From a bacterium (GTDB lineage: Bacteria > Bacillota_I > Bacilli_A > RF39 > UBA660): DNA of 34,547 nt. Positions 7,033 to 15,759 of this stretch are shown here, piece by piece (positions within the stretch are counted from its first letter, which is position 1; each line of letters starts with the position of its first letter). The stretch is taken from NCBI GenBank assembly GCA_019421005.1, contig JAHZGA010000008.1, forward strand, positions 1-34,547, read 5' to 3'. The notes beneath the pieces were generated by a model that was given only the letters and a program-made list of their open reading frames with translations, was not told the DNA's origin and made no database searches. A program made the position numbers and the translations under genes.

Positions 7033-8191
7033 TTATAAATCTAAACTATTTTTGTTTAACAAGAAATCTTTTATTCCAATGATTAGAATACCATCATCAT
7101 TATGCCATGGGTTAATATCTTCTTTTACCACAATTATCTTTTTAAAATTATCCCCTACAGAATTTAATGGTCGTGATTCTTGATAATTTTTTTCTGGTGA
7201 ATCAATATTTAAAGTAGATTGAATATAGTATCTATTTCTTGCCATATTACATACAAAATCTATTTCATAATAAGTTCTTCCATCGCTATTTCTTACCTCT
7301 ACCACTCCAACATCTATATTATATCCTCTTATCAATAATTCATTATATATTATGTTTTCCATTATATGATTTTCTTCCTTTAACATCATATCTTTCTACT
7401 TTTTTAACTAAAAAATCATTCTCTAAATGTTCAATATAGGAAGTAATCGTATTAACTGAAATATCCTTATCTCCAGCGCTTGTATATGTTTTATAAATAT
7501 TCATAGGATTAGTTAAAGAGCCAATTGAAGATGCTAAAATATTTACAACTGCATCTAATACATCTTTTCTTTTAACGTCATTTCTTTCTATAATATCTTT
7601 TAAATATGTTGTTTCAAACAAACTTAACAAGTACTCTCTTTTTTGTTTTTCATTTTCTTGAAGTACAACTGGTGGAAGTCCACCATATAAAATATATTCT
7701 TTCCAGGCTTTATCTATTGAAATTTCTTTTAAATCTACAAATTCATTAAAAGATAATGGATAAATTTTTATTTCTGTGCTTCTTCCTCTAAATTCAGTTA
7801 TTATATCACTAGATAAAAATTTTGAGTTAGAACCAGTTACGTAAACGTCTAAATTAGGCTTTTTTAAAAAACTATTTAAAACATCTTCGAAATTTTTAAC
7901 TAATTGAATTTCATCTAATAGAATATAATACATATCTTTATCTTTAGCTTTATTCATTACATAGTTAAATAATTCCATTGGATCTCTATATTGACTATTT
8001 TCAATTAAATCTAAATCCAACTTGATAATATGATCTTCTTTCACGCCATCATTAATTAAATGATTTTTGAATATTGGATCTAAAAGATAAGATTTTCCAC
8101 ATCTTCTAATTCCAGTAATTACTTTAATTAATTTATTTTCACGAGCTGATAATAATTCATTTAAATATTGTTCTCTTTTAATTTCTTTCAT
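7033..8191 (-). pseudogene. DUF4143-type AAA ATPase, internally deleted and frameshifted
   Basis: The first part has a P-loop (GIRRCGKSYLL near residue 28), a Walker B-like YILLDEIQ, TGSNSKFLSS and RGRSTEIKIYPLSF, which are marks of the ATP-binding DUF4143 family. It runs to YDVKG at about 7390 and then shifts frame to a stop at 7343. The family's C-terminal nuclease-like half resumes in another frame with EENHIMENIIYNELLIRG. Intact relatives have about 25-30 residues between these points, so a short deletion with frame loss at GGAAGAAAA is likely. Start 8191 has SD AGGAGG. Function of the family is uncertain. Confidence 0.85.
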
Positions 8192-8203
8192 AATATTCCT
8201 CCT

Positions 8204-8243
8204 CACTGAATTTTACTGACACTTTTGTCGTTAATTTTCAGTG
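8204..8243 (-). promoter_or_regulatory. Inverted repeat before the DUF4143 gene
   Basis: Arms CACTGAA (8204-8210) and TTCAGTG (8237-8243) with partly pairing interior (GACA / TGTC). It sits just before the SD. Read on the plus strand it is followed by GGCTTTTTT. It may be a leader hairpin or an operator. Confidence 0.45.
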
Positions 8244-8267
8244 GGCTTTTTTATATTATACTATTAA

Positions 8268-8296
8268 ATAAAAAAAGAGTATTTTCATACCCTTAA
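8268..8296 (-). terminator. Terminator after serS
   Basis: Minus strand AGGGTAT-GAAA-ATACTCT stem-loop followed by seven T. Confidence 0.75.
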
Positions 8297-8298
8297 AA

Positions 8299-9585
8299 CT
8301 ATTTTTTAGGCTTAATAACTTCTAAACCACCCATATAAGGTCTTAAAACTTCTGGAATTTTAATACTTCCATCCTTTTGATAGTTTTGTTCTATTATAGC
8401 TATCAAAGATCTTGGACTTGCAATTACTGTATTATTTAAAGTTGCAATATATTGAGTACCATTTTCAGTTTTCATTCTTATTCCTAATCTTCTTGCTTGA
8501 GCATCACCTAATGTAGAGCAAGAACCAACCTCAAAATATTTTTGTTGTCTTGGGCTCCATGCTTCAACATCACAAGATTTAACTTTTAAATCAGCTAAAT
8601 CTCCTGAACAACATTCTAATGTTCTTACTGAAACATCTAAACTTCTAAAAAATTCTACTGTATAACTCCATAGTTTATTATACCATTCCATCGCTTCTTC
8701 TATTTTACATAAAACAATCATTTCTTGTTTTTCAAATTGATGTACTCTATAAAGTCCTCTTTCTTCGATTCCATGCGCGCCTACTTCTTTTCTAAAACAA
8801 GGAGAATAAGAAGTTAAAGTAATTGGTAATTCATCTTCTTTTATAATTTGATCTTTAAATTTTCCAATCATAGAATGTTCTGATGTACCAATTAAATACA
8901 AATCTTCATTCTCAATTTTATACATCATAGCATCCATTTCAGCAAATGACATAACACCTGTTACGACATCACTGTGAATCATAAATGGAGGAATACAATA
9001 AGTAAAGCCTTTATTAATCATAAAATCTCTAGCATAGGCAATTGTAGCTTCATGTAATCTTGCTATATCTCCCATTAAATAATAAAAGCCATTCCCACTT
9101 GTTCTACCAGCAGCATCTTTATCTAGTCCATTTAAAGTATTTATAATATCAGCATGATATGGTATTTCATAATCAGGAACGAATGGTTCTCCAAATTTTT
9201 CAATTTCAACATTTTCTGAATCATCTTTTCCTACTGGAACACTATCATCTATAATATTTGGTATAACCATCATTTTTTCTTTTAATTGTTTAGATAAATC
9301 ACTTTCTTCTTTTTCAATACTTTCTAATTGATTATTAATTTCTATAACTTCTGACTTTTTATTATTAGCTTCTTCAATATTTTTTTCACGCATTAATTTT
9401 CCAATTAAAGAACTTATTTCATTTCTTTGTTTTCTTAAATTATCACCAGTTAACTTTAAATTTCTAATTTTTTTATCTAATTCAATAACTTCATCTACAA
9501 GTGGTAATTTCTCATCTTGAAATTTCTTTTTAATATTCTCCTTTACTTTAAGAGGATTTTCTCTTATAAAACTAATACTTAACAT
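8299..9585 (-). CDS. serS: Seryl-tRNA synthetase
   Basis: Class II synthetase charging tRNA-Ser, 428 residues (usual about 425). The N-terminal coiled-coil arm spans about 28-105. The catalytic domain shows motif 2 (CFRKEVGAHG, RVHQFEKQE) and motif 3 near 385 (GTQYIATLNNTVIASPR). TSEHSMIG and CSGDLADLK are the serine and ATP pocket signatures. The SD is AGAAGG. It is expressed from its own promoter through a T-box leader. Confidence 0.97.
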   Translation of the reverse strand: MLSISFIRENPLKVKENIKKKFQDEKLPLVDEVIELDKKIRNLKLTGDNLRKQRNEISSLIGKLMREKNIEEANNKKSEVIEINNQLESIEKEESDLSKQLKEKMMVIPNIIDDSVPVGKDDSENVEIEKFGEPFVPDYEIPYHADIINTLNGLDKDAAGRTSGNGFYYLMGDIARLHEATIAYARDFMINKGFTYCIPPFMIHSDVVTGVMSFAEMDAMMYKIENEDLYLIGTSEHSMIGKFKDQIIKEDELPITLTSYSPCFRKEVGAHGIEERGLYRVHQFEKQEMIVLCKIEEAMEWYNKLWSYTVEFFRSLDVSVRTLECCSGDLADLKVKSCDVEAWSPRQQKYFEVGSCSTLGDAQARRLGIRMKTENGTQYIATLNNTVIASPRSLIAIIEQNYQKDGSIKIPEVLRPYMGGLEVIKPKK

Positions 9586-9602
9586 TTTATACCTTCTTTC
9601 TT

Positions 9603-9798
9603 TTACAAAAATAAGACTATTTTAGGAGCATATATGCGGTACCATCCTAATAATAGTCTTAATTTAACATAACGGTTTTACCCGGGAATGATTAGTTCCT
9701 CTCAAGAGTAGATTCATAATTTCTTTATTATTAGTTTCCACCTAACACTAATTCTCTATAAATAAATAAAAATTATTACTAATCTCTTGTCAACGATT
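9603..9798 (-). ncRNA. T-box riboswitch, serine
   Basis: Minus-strand leader of serS. The T-box sequence AGGATGGTACCGC lies at 9636-9648. The terminator arms AAGACTAT / ATAGTCTT (9613-9660) with a following T run enclose it, so antiterminator and terminator compete. Stem I is closed by CAAGAG (9784-9789) and CTCTTG (9703-9708). The specifier read next to that stem is UCU (complement of 9710-9712), a serine codon followed by A, matching serS. Uncharged tRNA-Ser should promote readthrough. Confidence 0.92.
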
Positions 9799-9804
9799 TA
9801 CATT

Positions 9805-9833
9805 ATTATACCTTATATTTATTTATTTTTCAA
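9805..9833 (-). promoter_or_regulatory. Promoter of the serS T-box transcript
   Basis: TTGAAA, 17-base spacer, TATAAT on the minus strand. Confidence 0.8.
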
Positions 9834-9838
9834 GGATT

Positions 9839-10357
9839 TTAATCACTATTTTCTAAATTATTAATTGCTGTTAAAGCTTTTAAGTCATTATAATCTTTAA
9901 CAGTATCTAATCCATTTATTGCATCTATACTATATCTACTATTAACAAATGAAATTATAAGTCCTAACATAAGTCTTTCATTGGTTTTTAGATTTGTTAA
10001 AACTTCTCTTATATGACCTTTTAAAATTTCTTTATAAATTATAAATTCTATTTCTTCAACACTTAAATTATTATCAGTAATTTTTTTATCAGTTTTAAAA
10101 TAATCATCTTTATTTTTATAATTAGAATTTACTTTTACAATATTTTTTAATAATTCTAAAACAATATTATCTTTCCCTATTTTTTTTAAATTATCACGGT
10201 TATTATTACTTAATGTAATATAATTAAAATTCCCCAGCATTAATTGCTCAAGTAATTGAATATATAAATTATCTAACTTATCATTTTTTAACTTTGGATA
10301 ATATTCTTTAGCAGTATCTTTTAAAGCTATATCTATTTTTTTTATTTTCTCTTTCAA
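9839..10357 (-). CDS. Hypothetical protein
   Basis: I do not recognise this protein of about 172 residues. It is lysine- and asparagine-rich, predicted mostly helical and soluble, without signal peptide, membrane segment or obvious motif. The start is probably the TTG at 10357, which has GGAGG eight bases upstream; the in-frame TTG at 10372 overlaps that SD. It is transcribed toward the serS promoter and divergent from the next unknown gene. Confidence 0.65.
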   Translation of the reverse strand: MKEKIKKIDIALKDTAKEYYPKLKNDKLDNLYIQLLEQLMLGNFNYITLSNNNRDNLKKIGKDNIVLELLKNIVKVNSNYKNKDDYFKTDKKITDNNLSVEEIEFIIYKEILKGHIREVLTNLKTNERLMLGLIISFVNSRYSIDAINGLDTVKDYNDLKALTAINNLENSD

Positions 10358-10482
10358 ATTATCAACCTCCAATATAATTAAATTATACTACATTTCAATT
10401 CTTTTTACACTATTTTATTGCAATTTATATTGATTTTTGTCAATAAATGTGTTAATGTATAACCCAAGAAAGAAGGAATAAT

Positions 10483-10995
10483 ATGAATAAAGAAAATAGT
10501 TTAACTAAAGCGATTAATGATTGTTTAGATATTACACCACATATTCTTTTTTCAACAAGAGAAGTAATGTCTAGTTTATACGATTATCCTAAAACAGGAA
10601 AAGTCTTATCAGATAAAGATATTGATGTTACTCCATACAACTTTGTTTTAGGAGAATTATTTAAAGTATTTAGTCGTTTAAATAGAACATGCCATATTGT
10701 TAATGTTAATGAAATTAAAACTAATAAAGAATCAAAAATAATTTATATTGATTACTCAATTACTAATAAATATACTGATGAAGCTATTTTTTATGCTAAT
10801 CTAGCTTTAAATAAAGAAAATGGTAGTTTAGTACTTTATAAATCAGAAAAACAAAATAAAAATGATGAAGTATTTGATTTAGAAACAGTAATTACTTTAA
10901 TTAACAAAAATGGTAAATGGACTTCAAAAGAACAAAGTATCAATGAAAAAAGCCAAGTAAAACCTATTAAAAATAAGAGATTAGGTATTGACTAA
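10483..10995 (+). CDS. Hypothetical protein
   Basis: An unrecognised 170-residue soluble protein. The middle (about 60-110) alternates strands in a pattern such as IIYIDYSITNKYTDEAIFYA and suggests a small alpha-beta fold; the tail after about 148 is charged and probably disordered. SD AGAAGGA lies before the ATG. No signal peptide or membrane helix. The rpsD promoter overlaps its last codons, so it does not need to be cotranscribed with rpsD. Confidence 0.65.
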   Translation: MNKENSLTKAINDCLDITPHILFSTREVMSSLYDYPKTGKVLSDKDIDVTPYNFVLGELFKVFSRLNRTCHIVNVNEIKTNKESKIIYIDYSITNKYTDEAIFYANLALNKENGSLVLYKSEKQNKNDEVFDLETVITLINKNGKWTSKEQSINEKSQVKPIKNKRLGID

Positions 10996-11016
10996 TATAG
11001 AAAAACATATTATAAT
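10988..11016 (+). promoter_or_regulatory. Promoter of rpsD
   Basis: TTGACT, 17-base spacer, TATAAT. The -35 lies within the final codons of the preceding gene. Confidence 0.8.
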
Positions 11017-11020
11017 TATA

Positions 11021-11176
11021 ACTGCAACGCATCTAGCAGCGTTATTTTGAAAACTGTAACGTGTTTATTACCTATTAGGGTTATTGTGTAACTTTAGCTG
11101 CAAAGCGAAGATATTAAAATAAACACCCTATGGTTTGACAAAATAACCTTGATGTTAAGCAAGAAAGGAGTGTTTT
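11021..11176 (+). ncRNA. S4 autoregulatory leader of rpsD
   Basis: Structured leader. AACGC (11026-11030) pairs with GCGTT (11039-11043). GTGTTTATT (11061-11069) pairs perfectly with AATAAACAC (11118-11126). TAGGG and GGTTATT in the loop can pair with CCCTA and AATAACC downstream of that stem, making the pseudoknot expected for the Firmicutes S4 leader described in Bacillus. The SD AAGGAG lies right after. Free S4 would bind here and repress rpsD. Confidence 0.75.
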
Positions 11177-11776
11177 ATGTCAAGGTATACTGGACCAACT
11201 TACCGTAAAAGTCGTCGTTTAGGTTTTTCAGTTTTAGAAACTAATCAAGAATTAGGTAAAAAACCTTATATTCCTGGTATGCATAGTAAAAAAAGAGCTA
11301 AAAAATTATCTGACTACGGAATTCAATTACAAGAAAAACAAAAAGTTAGATTTATGTATGGCTTAAATGAAAAACAATTTCATAAGACTTTTGAAGAGGC
11401 TGGAAAGCTTAAAGGTGTTCATGGTGAAAACTTTTTAAAATTATTAGAAAGTCGTTTAGATAATTTAGTTTATCGTATTGGTTTTGCTACTACTAGAAAA
11501 GGTGCAAGACAATTAGTTAACCATGGTCATATTACAGTTAATGGTAAAAAAGTTGATATTCCATCTTATCGTGTTAAACCTAATGATGTAATTGGTTTAA
11601 AAAGCAATAAAGAATTAAGTATTGTTAATAATTCTTTAGAAAAAGTTAGCAAACGTGTTGAATTTATTGCATATGACGATAAAAAGAAAACTGGTACTTA
11701 TTTAAGATTACCAGAAAGAAGTGAATTAAACCCAGAAATTAATGAATCATTAATTGTTGAATTTTACAACAGATAA
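11177..11776 (+). CDS. rpsD: Ribosomal protein S4
   Basis: Primary 16S rRNA-binding protein of the 30S subunit, 199 residues, full length. The N-terminus SRYTGPTYRKSRRLG is of the cysteine-free type without zinc. The S4 RNA-binding domain covers about 88-150 (LESRLDNLVYRIGFATTRKGARQLVNHGHI, quoted in part: LDNLVYRIGFA). Terminal LNPEINESLIVEFYNR is conserved. Monocistronic, with its own promoter, leader and terminator, as in Bacillus. Confidence 0.97.
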   Translation: MSRYTGPTYRKSRRLGFSVLETNQELGKKPYIPGMHSKKRAKKLSDYGIQLQEKQKVRFMYGLNEKQFHKTFEEAGKLKGVHGENFLKLLESRLDNLVYRIGFATTRKGARQLVNHGHITVNGKKVDIPSYRVKPNDVIGLKSNKELSIVNNSLEKVSKRVEFIAYDDKKKTGTYLRLPERSELNPEINESLIVEFYNR

Positions 11777-11802
11777 AAAGCTATTAAGCTTTTTTTTTGT
11801 TT
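11772..11802 (+). terminator. Terminator after rpsD
   Basis: AAAAAGC / GCTTTTTTTTT stem with short loop just after the stop codon. Confidence 0.8.
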
Positions 11803-11806
11803 TATA

Positions 11807-11836
11807 AAAGCAAAGAATTTAAATATTCTTTGCTTC
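11807..11836 (-). terminator. Terminator after the ATP-grasp gene
   Basis: AAGCAAAGAAT / ATTCTTTGCTT perfect arms overlapping the stop codon, followed on the minus strand by TTTATAA. Confidence 0.75.
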
Positions 11837-12835
11837 ATCTTTTAGAACTTCCTTTATTTTAGCTAATTTCCCTACTGGTAGACCATCATCTAATAAATAA
11901 TATTGAAATAAACCATAACTAGGATAAAAATTACCTTCTATTATAACTGGACCATTTGGGGTTATAGCAACATCCCAACCAACATATCTTACTTCTGGTA
12001 CTACTTCACCAGCTTTTTCTACCATTTTAATAGCTTCTTTTATGTAAGGAATTTTTACATTTTTAAATTTAAATTTTGAAGTTGGATGTTCTTTATAAAT
12101 ATGACAATCATCATCTACTACATTTCCTAATAAGTTTCCATTTTTATCTAAAGTAGCAAATATATCATGACAACTAATAACTTCTTCTTCACCTGCATTC
12201 AATCTAATAGTATTTCCTATTAAATGAGCTTTACCATCTTTATATATAGTAACCATTCTAATATTGTTAACCGCTTTTGAATTTATTTTATTTAAATAAT
12301 CATGTTGAACAATTGTTTCTTCAACTAAATATTGTTTATTTTCTAATAATTTATTATATAAATCTTCAACATTTTTAATATCTTTGGTAATGATTTTTTC
12401 TACTCCATCTCCCCCAAAAGAGTTATGTTTTTTAGCAAAAAAATCTTTTTTATTTTTAATGAATTTTTTAAAATCTTCAACAGAGCTGTTTCTTAAATCT
12501 AGACAATCACGACCAATATATTTTTTGAATTTATTATTAAATTCTATTTTATCTAAAAAGATATAACGATATTCTGGATTATTTAAATAATTAATTATTT
12601 CATAATATTTTTTTGTTTTTATATAATCTTTCTTTTGTTCTTTAGTTAAATTAATATAATCACCTTTCATATAATCTGTATAACTTATTCCATAACGAAA
12701 GAAATTTTTAATCATATCCATTTTTACATAGAATTTAGATTTGTTATTTTTTTTACTTATAACATCAATAAGATAATTAAGTCTTTTATTATCAATGTCC
12801 CTAACCTTATTAATCATTAGTTTTATACTATTCAA
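11819..12835 (-). CDS. ATP-grasp protein, sugar-transfer-associated type
   Basis: About 338 residues with an ATP-grasp ligase core: the KKHNSFGGDGVEKI glycine-rich nucleotide loop near 150, YLVEETIVQH near 180, and the metal-binding end VGWDVAITPNGPVIIEGN near 295. This arrangement matches the sugar-transfer-associated ATP-grasp family found in surface polysaccharide loci. Its substrate is unknown and no such locus is adjacent. Start chosen at TTG 12835, eight bases after AGGAG; the in-frame GTG at 12844 sits inside that SD. Converges on rpsD. Confidence 0.75.
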   Translation of the reverse strand: MNSIKLMINKVRDIDNKRLNYLIDVISKKNNKSKFYVKMDMIKNFFRYGISYTDYMKGDYINLTKEQKKDYIKTKKYYEIINYLNNPEYRYIFLDKIEFNNKFKKYIGRDCLDLRNSSVEDFKKFIKNKKDFFAKKHNSFGGDGVEKIITKDIKNVEDLYNKLLENKQYLVEETIVQHDYLNKINSKAVNNIRMVTIYKDGKAHLIGNTIRLNAGEEEVISCHDIFATLDKNGNLLGNVVDDDCHIYKEHPTSKFKFKNVKIPYIKEAIKMVEKAGEVVPEVRYVGWDVAITPNGPVIIEGNFYPSYGLFQYYLLDDGLPVGKLAKIKEVLKDEAKNI

Positions 12836-12920
12836 TTTAATCACTCCTAAAAATATTATAACACATAAATAGTTTTTTCTATTAAAAATATTTAAAAAAT
12901 ATCAAAGTTTTGCTTTGATA

Positions 12921-13196
12921 TTATCGATGGATAAGCTTATTATCCATTATCTTTTGGTAAACATTTAAACCAAAATAAGATATAATAACCATAGTACTTA
13001 AGATGATAGCAAAATAATATAAATTAAATGCAACACTTAAGATTAATAATAATAATGCTCCTAATAAAATTAAAACCTTAATATTATTAATATGATCTAT
13101 AATTTCCCTAATTTCTTTTATTTTAAAGTACTTATATTTGTTTGTATTCTTCTTGATAGTTAAGCTTTCCTTTAACGTAAATGCTAAAGCTTTCAC
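12921..13196 (-). CDS. Small membrane protein, unknown function
   Basis: 91 residues: a charged cytoplasmic N-terminal half with many Lys and Ile, then two membrane segments (about 38-56 and 60-78) and a short basic tail. I do not recognise a family. The start codon is GTG with SD AGGAGGG. It is divergent from RNase J and has its own promoter. Confidence 0.7.
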   Translation of the reverse strand: MKALAFTLKESLTIKKNTNKYKYFKIKEIREIIDHINNIKVLILLGALLLLILSVAFNLYYFAIILSTMVIISYFGLNVYQKIMDNKLIHR

Positions 13197-13227
13197 TTAT
13201 AATCCCTCCTTTTTGAATACGCGATAT

Positions 13228-13256
13228 ATAATAACATATTTGTCGATATATGTCAA
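13228..13256 (-). promoter_or_regulatory. Promoter of the small membrane protein gene
   Basis: TTGACA, 17-base spacer, TATTAT on the minus strand. Confidence 0.8.
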
Positions 13257-13278
13257 ATTAACGCCTATATATAGCTTT

Positions 13279-13307
13279 TTGACAAAACATAAAAAAAAAG
13301 GTATAAT
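13279..13307 (+). promoter_or_regulatory. Promoter of rnjA
   Basis: TTGACA, 17-base spacer, TATAAT; leader of about 36 bases to the start codon. Confidence 0.85.
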
Positions 13308-13349
13308 GGTTAAAGTTAAATCGAAAAAATTTAAAAGAAAGGAGAAATT

Positions 13350-15035
13350 ATGAAATTTTTTGAAGGCGCGGATACAAAAATCTTCGCTTTAGGCGGTTTA
13401 GGTGAAGTCGGTAAAAACATGTATTGTGTTATGCACAATAATGAATTAATTATTACGGATGCAGGAATTACATTTCCTCAAGGAGAATTAATGGGGGTTG
13501 ATTATGTTATACCCGATTTCACATTCTTAAAGAAAAACGAGAACAAAATTAAAGCCTTATTTATAACTCATGGTCATGAAGATCATATTGGTGGTATTCC
13601 TTTTTTACTACAAAATGTTAATATTCCATATATATATGCTCCTAATCAAGCAGCAGGATTAATAAGACATAAATTAGATGAAAAAGGAATAAAATATAAA
13701 AATTTAATTGTTTATACGGAAAAAACTAAAGTAAAATTTCGCAATATCGAGGTAGAATTTTTTAGAACAACTCATTCTATTCCAGATTCACATGGTATTT
13801 GCATTCATACTCCAAATGGAACTATTGTTACAACAGGTGACTTTAAGTTTGATTTAACTCCAATTGGACCAGTTGCTAATTTGCACAAAATGGCAGCTAT
13901 TGGTAAAAAAGGCGTTACTTTATTGCTTAGTGATAGCACGAATGCTTTAAATCCTGGAATGTCAGTTAGTGAATCAAAAGTCGATTTAGCACTGCAAAAT
14001 ATTTTTAAAAAGCATGATGGAAGAATTATTATAGCTACATTTGCTTCTAATATCTACCGTTTAAAACATATTGTTGATACATGTAAACGTAATAACAGAA
14101 AAATCGTTACGTTTGGACGTAGTATGGATCAAAATTTAAACATTTCAATTGAAGGTGGATATATTAAAAATAAAGATATTTTTATTTCTAGTGAAGAAGC
14201 TAACCATACAGATCCAAGTAAAATTTGTATTTTATGTACCGGAAGTCAAGGAGAACCTTTAGCAGCATTAACAAGAATTGCCAATAGTACTCATAAACAA
14301 ATAAAATTAATGGAAGATGATGTTGTAGTATTTTCATCATCTGCTATTCCTGGAAATGCTTTAAGTATTTCTAAAACAATTAATAAATTATATTTAAAAG
14401 GTGTTAAGGTTTATACTAATACATTATTAAGTGATATTCATACATCAGGACATGGTAGCGAGGAAGAATTAAAATTAATGATTAGATTAATTAATCCTAA
14501 ATACTTTATGCCTTTTCATGGTGAATATCGTATGCTTAAAAAACATGCTGATATTGCTAATGTCTGTGGTATTCCAAAACAAAATACTTTTGTTTTAGGA
14601 AATGGCGATGTTTTATCAATGTATAAAGGAAAAGTAAAAAGAGCTGGTGCAGTTCAAGCTAGCGATATTTATGTTGATGGTAATCGCATCGGAGAAGTTA
14701 GCAATGCTGTTATGAAAGATAGAAGAATTATGGCTAATGACGGAATTGTTATTGTTATAGCTAATATAGATACAACTAATAATAAGTTATTAGGTAAACC
14801 TAATATTACAACTAGAGGTTTTGTTTTAGTTAATGAGAATATTGAACTGCTTAAAGATTTAGAAGAAATTGCTAAAAAAGCCATTAATAGTAAAATTGTA
14901 AACCATATTAATTATTCTGAAATTAAATTAGAAGTAATTAATCAATTATCTAGTTATATTTCAGAATTAACTGGAAGAAAACCAATTATTTTACCAGTTA
15001 TTATGGACGTAAAAGAAGTTATTACCAAATCGTAA
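13350..15035 (+). CDS. rnjA: Ribonuclease J
   Basis: Metallo-beta-lactamase/beta-CASP ribonuclease with 5'-exonuclease and endonuclease activity, central to mRNA turnover and rRNA maturation in Firmicutes. 561 residues, the family length. The metal site HGHEDH is at 74-79. HSIPDSHGI, GDFKFDLTP and LLSDSTNAL follow, then the beta-CASP segment and GHGSEEELKLM with PFHGEYRML near 395. A C-terminal domain completes the protein. It resembles J1 more than J2, but one window cannot settle paralogy. SD is AAAGGAG. Confidence 0.95.
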   Translation: MKFFEGADTKIFALGGLGEVGKNMYCVMHNNELIITDAGITFPQGELMGVDYVIPDFTFLKKNENKIKALFITHGHEDHIGGIPFLLQNVNIPYIYAPNQAAGLIRHKLDEKGIKYKNLIVYTEKTKVKFRNIEVEFFRTTHSIPDSHGICIHTPNGTIVTTGDFKFDLTPIGPVANLHKMAAIGKKGVTLLLSDSTNALNPGMSVSESKVDLALQNIFKKHDGRIIIATFASNIYRLKHIVDTCKRNNRKIVTFGRSMDQNLNISIEGGYIKNKDIFISSEEANHTDPSKICILCTGSQGEPLAALTRIANSTHKQIKLMEDDVVVFSSSAIPGNALSISKTINKLYLKGVKVYTNTLLSDIHTSGHGSEEELKLMIRLINPKYFMPFHGEYRMLKKHADIANVCGIPKQNTFVLGNGDVLSMYKGKVKRAGAVQASDIYVDGNRIGEVSNAVMKDRRIMANDGIVIVIANIDTTNNKLLGKPNITTRGFVLVNENIELLKDLEEIAKKAINSKIVNHINYSEIKLEVINQLSSYISELTGRKPIILPVIMDVKEVITKS

Positions 15036-15050
15036 TAACTTCTTTTTATT
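15014..15050 (+). terminator. Terminator after rnjA
   Basis: Perfect 12-bp arms AGAAGTTATTAC / GTAATAACTTCT around a six-base loop, then T-rich; overlaps the stop codon. Confidence 0.85.
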
Positions 15051-15711
15051 TTAAAGTTTTAGTTTTTACAGCATCAACAGGTTTTGTAATTTCAACATTA
15101 TTTTCTTTAACTTTTTTATCTTTACATGATATTTTTCCATCTTGTAATTTTAATTCATAATCTTCTAAATTAATAAGTTGCATTACTAATTTTTTTTCGC
15201 GTTCAATGATAATTTCAGGTTCATTACACTTATCATCAACATTCCAATTAATGCTTCTATTTAAGAATTTTTGTAATGGATTATCATAAACTGGTGTGTT
15301 AGATCCATCTTCATTATGAACCCAATTAACAATGTTATGATCATTTATTGGATAATATTTCTTATTATCAATTCCATGATTAGAACTTAAAAATTGAAAA
15401 TTATCACTTAAACCACATTCTTTAATACATCTTTTTTTGATATAATTATAATATCCATTAACTCTTTCTTTAGAGTTTTTAGCAAATTCAATATTTGTAC
15501 TTTTCATATGTTTATTATAATCATATTCAATAACATCAAGACAATTTTCAAAAACAATCTTATCTTCATTAGAAACACTATTTTGGCATATTTCTATATC
15601 ATTTATAATTTCTTCATTTTCGTCATTACCACGATAATTCTTAAGAATAACTCCTGTTGCCAGTACAAGTGGCATTGTTAAAACAGCTATTGTTTTTTTA
15701 TTAAATTTCAT
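15046..15711 (-). CDS. Secreted or membrane-anchored protein, unknown
   Basis: About 221 residues from the ATG at 15711, which has GGGAG nine bases upstream. MKFNKKTIAVLTMPLVLATGVI is a signal peptide or anchor without a lipobox, and the rest is hydrophilic. Seven cysteines are spread through the exported part (for example IEICQNS, ENCLDV, KRCIKECG, KCNEP, ISCKD), which is unusual and suggests disulfides or metal binding. I do not recognise a family. Converges on rnjA; miaA lies upstream and belongs to a different cluster. Confidence 0.65.
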   Translation of the reverse strand: MKFNKKTIAVLTMPLVLATGVILKNYRGNDENEEIINDIEICQNSVSNEDKIVFENCLDVIEYDYNKHMKSTNIEFAKNSKERVNGYYNYIKKRCIKECGLSDNFQFLSSNHGIDNKKYYPINDHNIVNWVHNEDGSNTPVYDNPLQKFLNRSINWNVDDKCNEPEIIIEREKKLVMQLINLEDYELKLQDGKISCKDKKVKENNVEITKPVDAVKTKTLK

Positions 15712-15759
15712 CGTATTCTCCCTTTCAAAGAGATATATTAGCAAATATATTTTAAAAAG

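Noticed and set aside
8204..8250. Intrinsic terminator on the plus strand
   Set aside because: The hairpin is followed by T on the plus strand, but there is no plus-strand gene upstream for it to end.
9784..9796. TTGACA near the start of the serS leader as a promoter
   Set aside because: No -10 at a proper distance; the CAAGAG part is stem I of the T-box. The TTGAAA-N17-TATAAT pair just upstream fits better.
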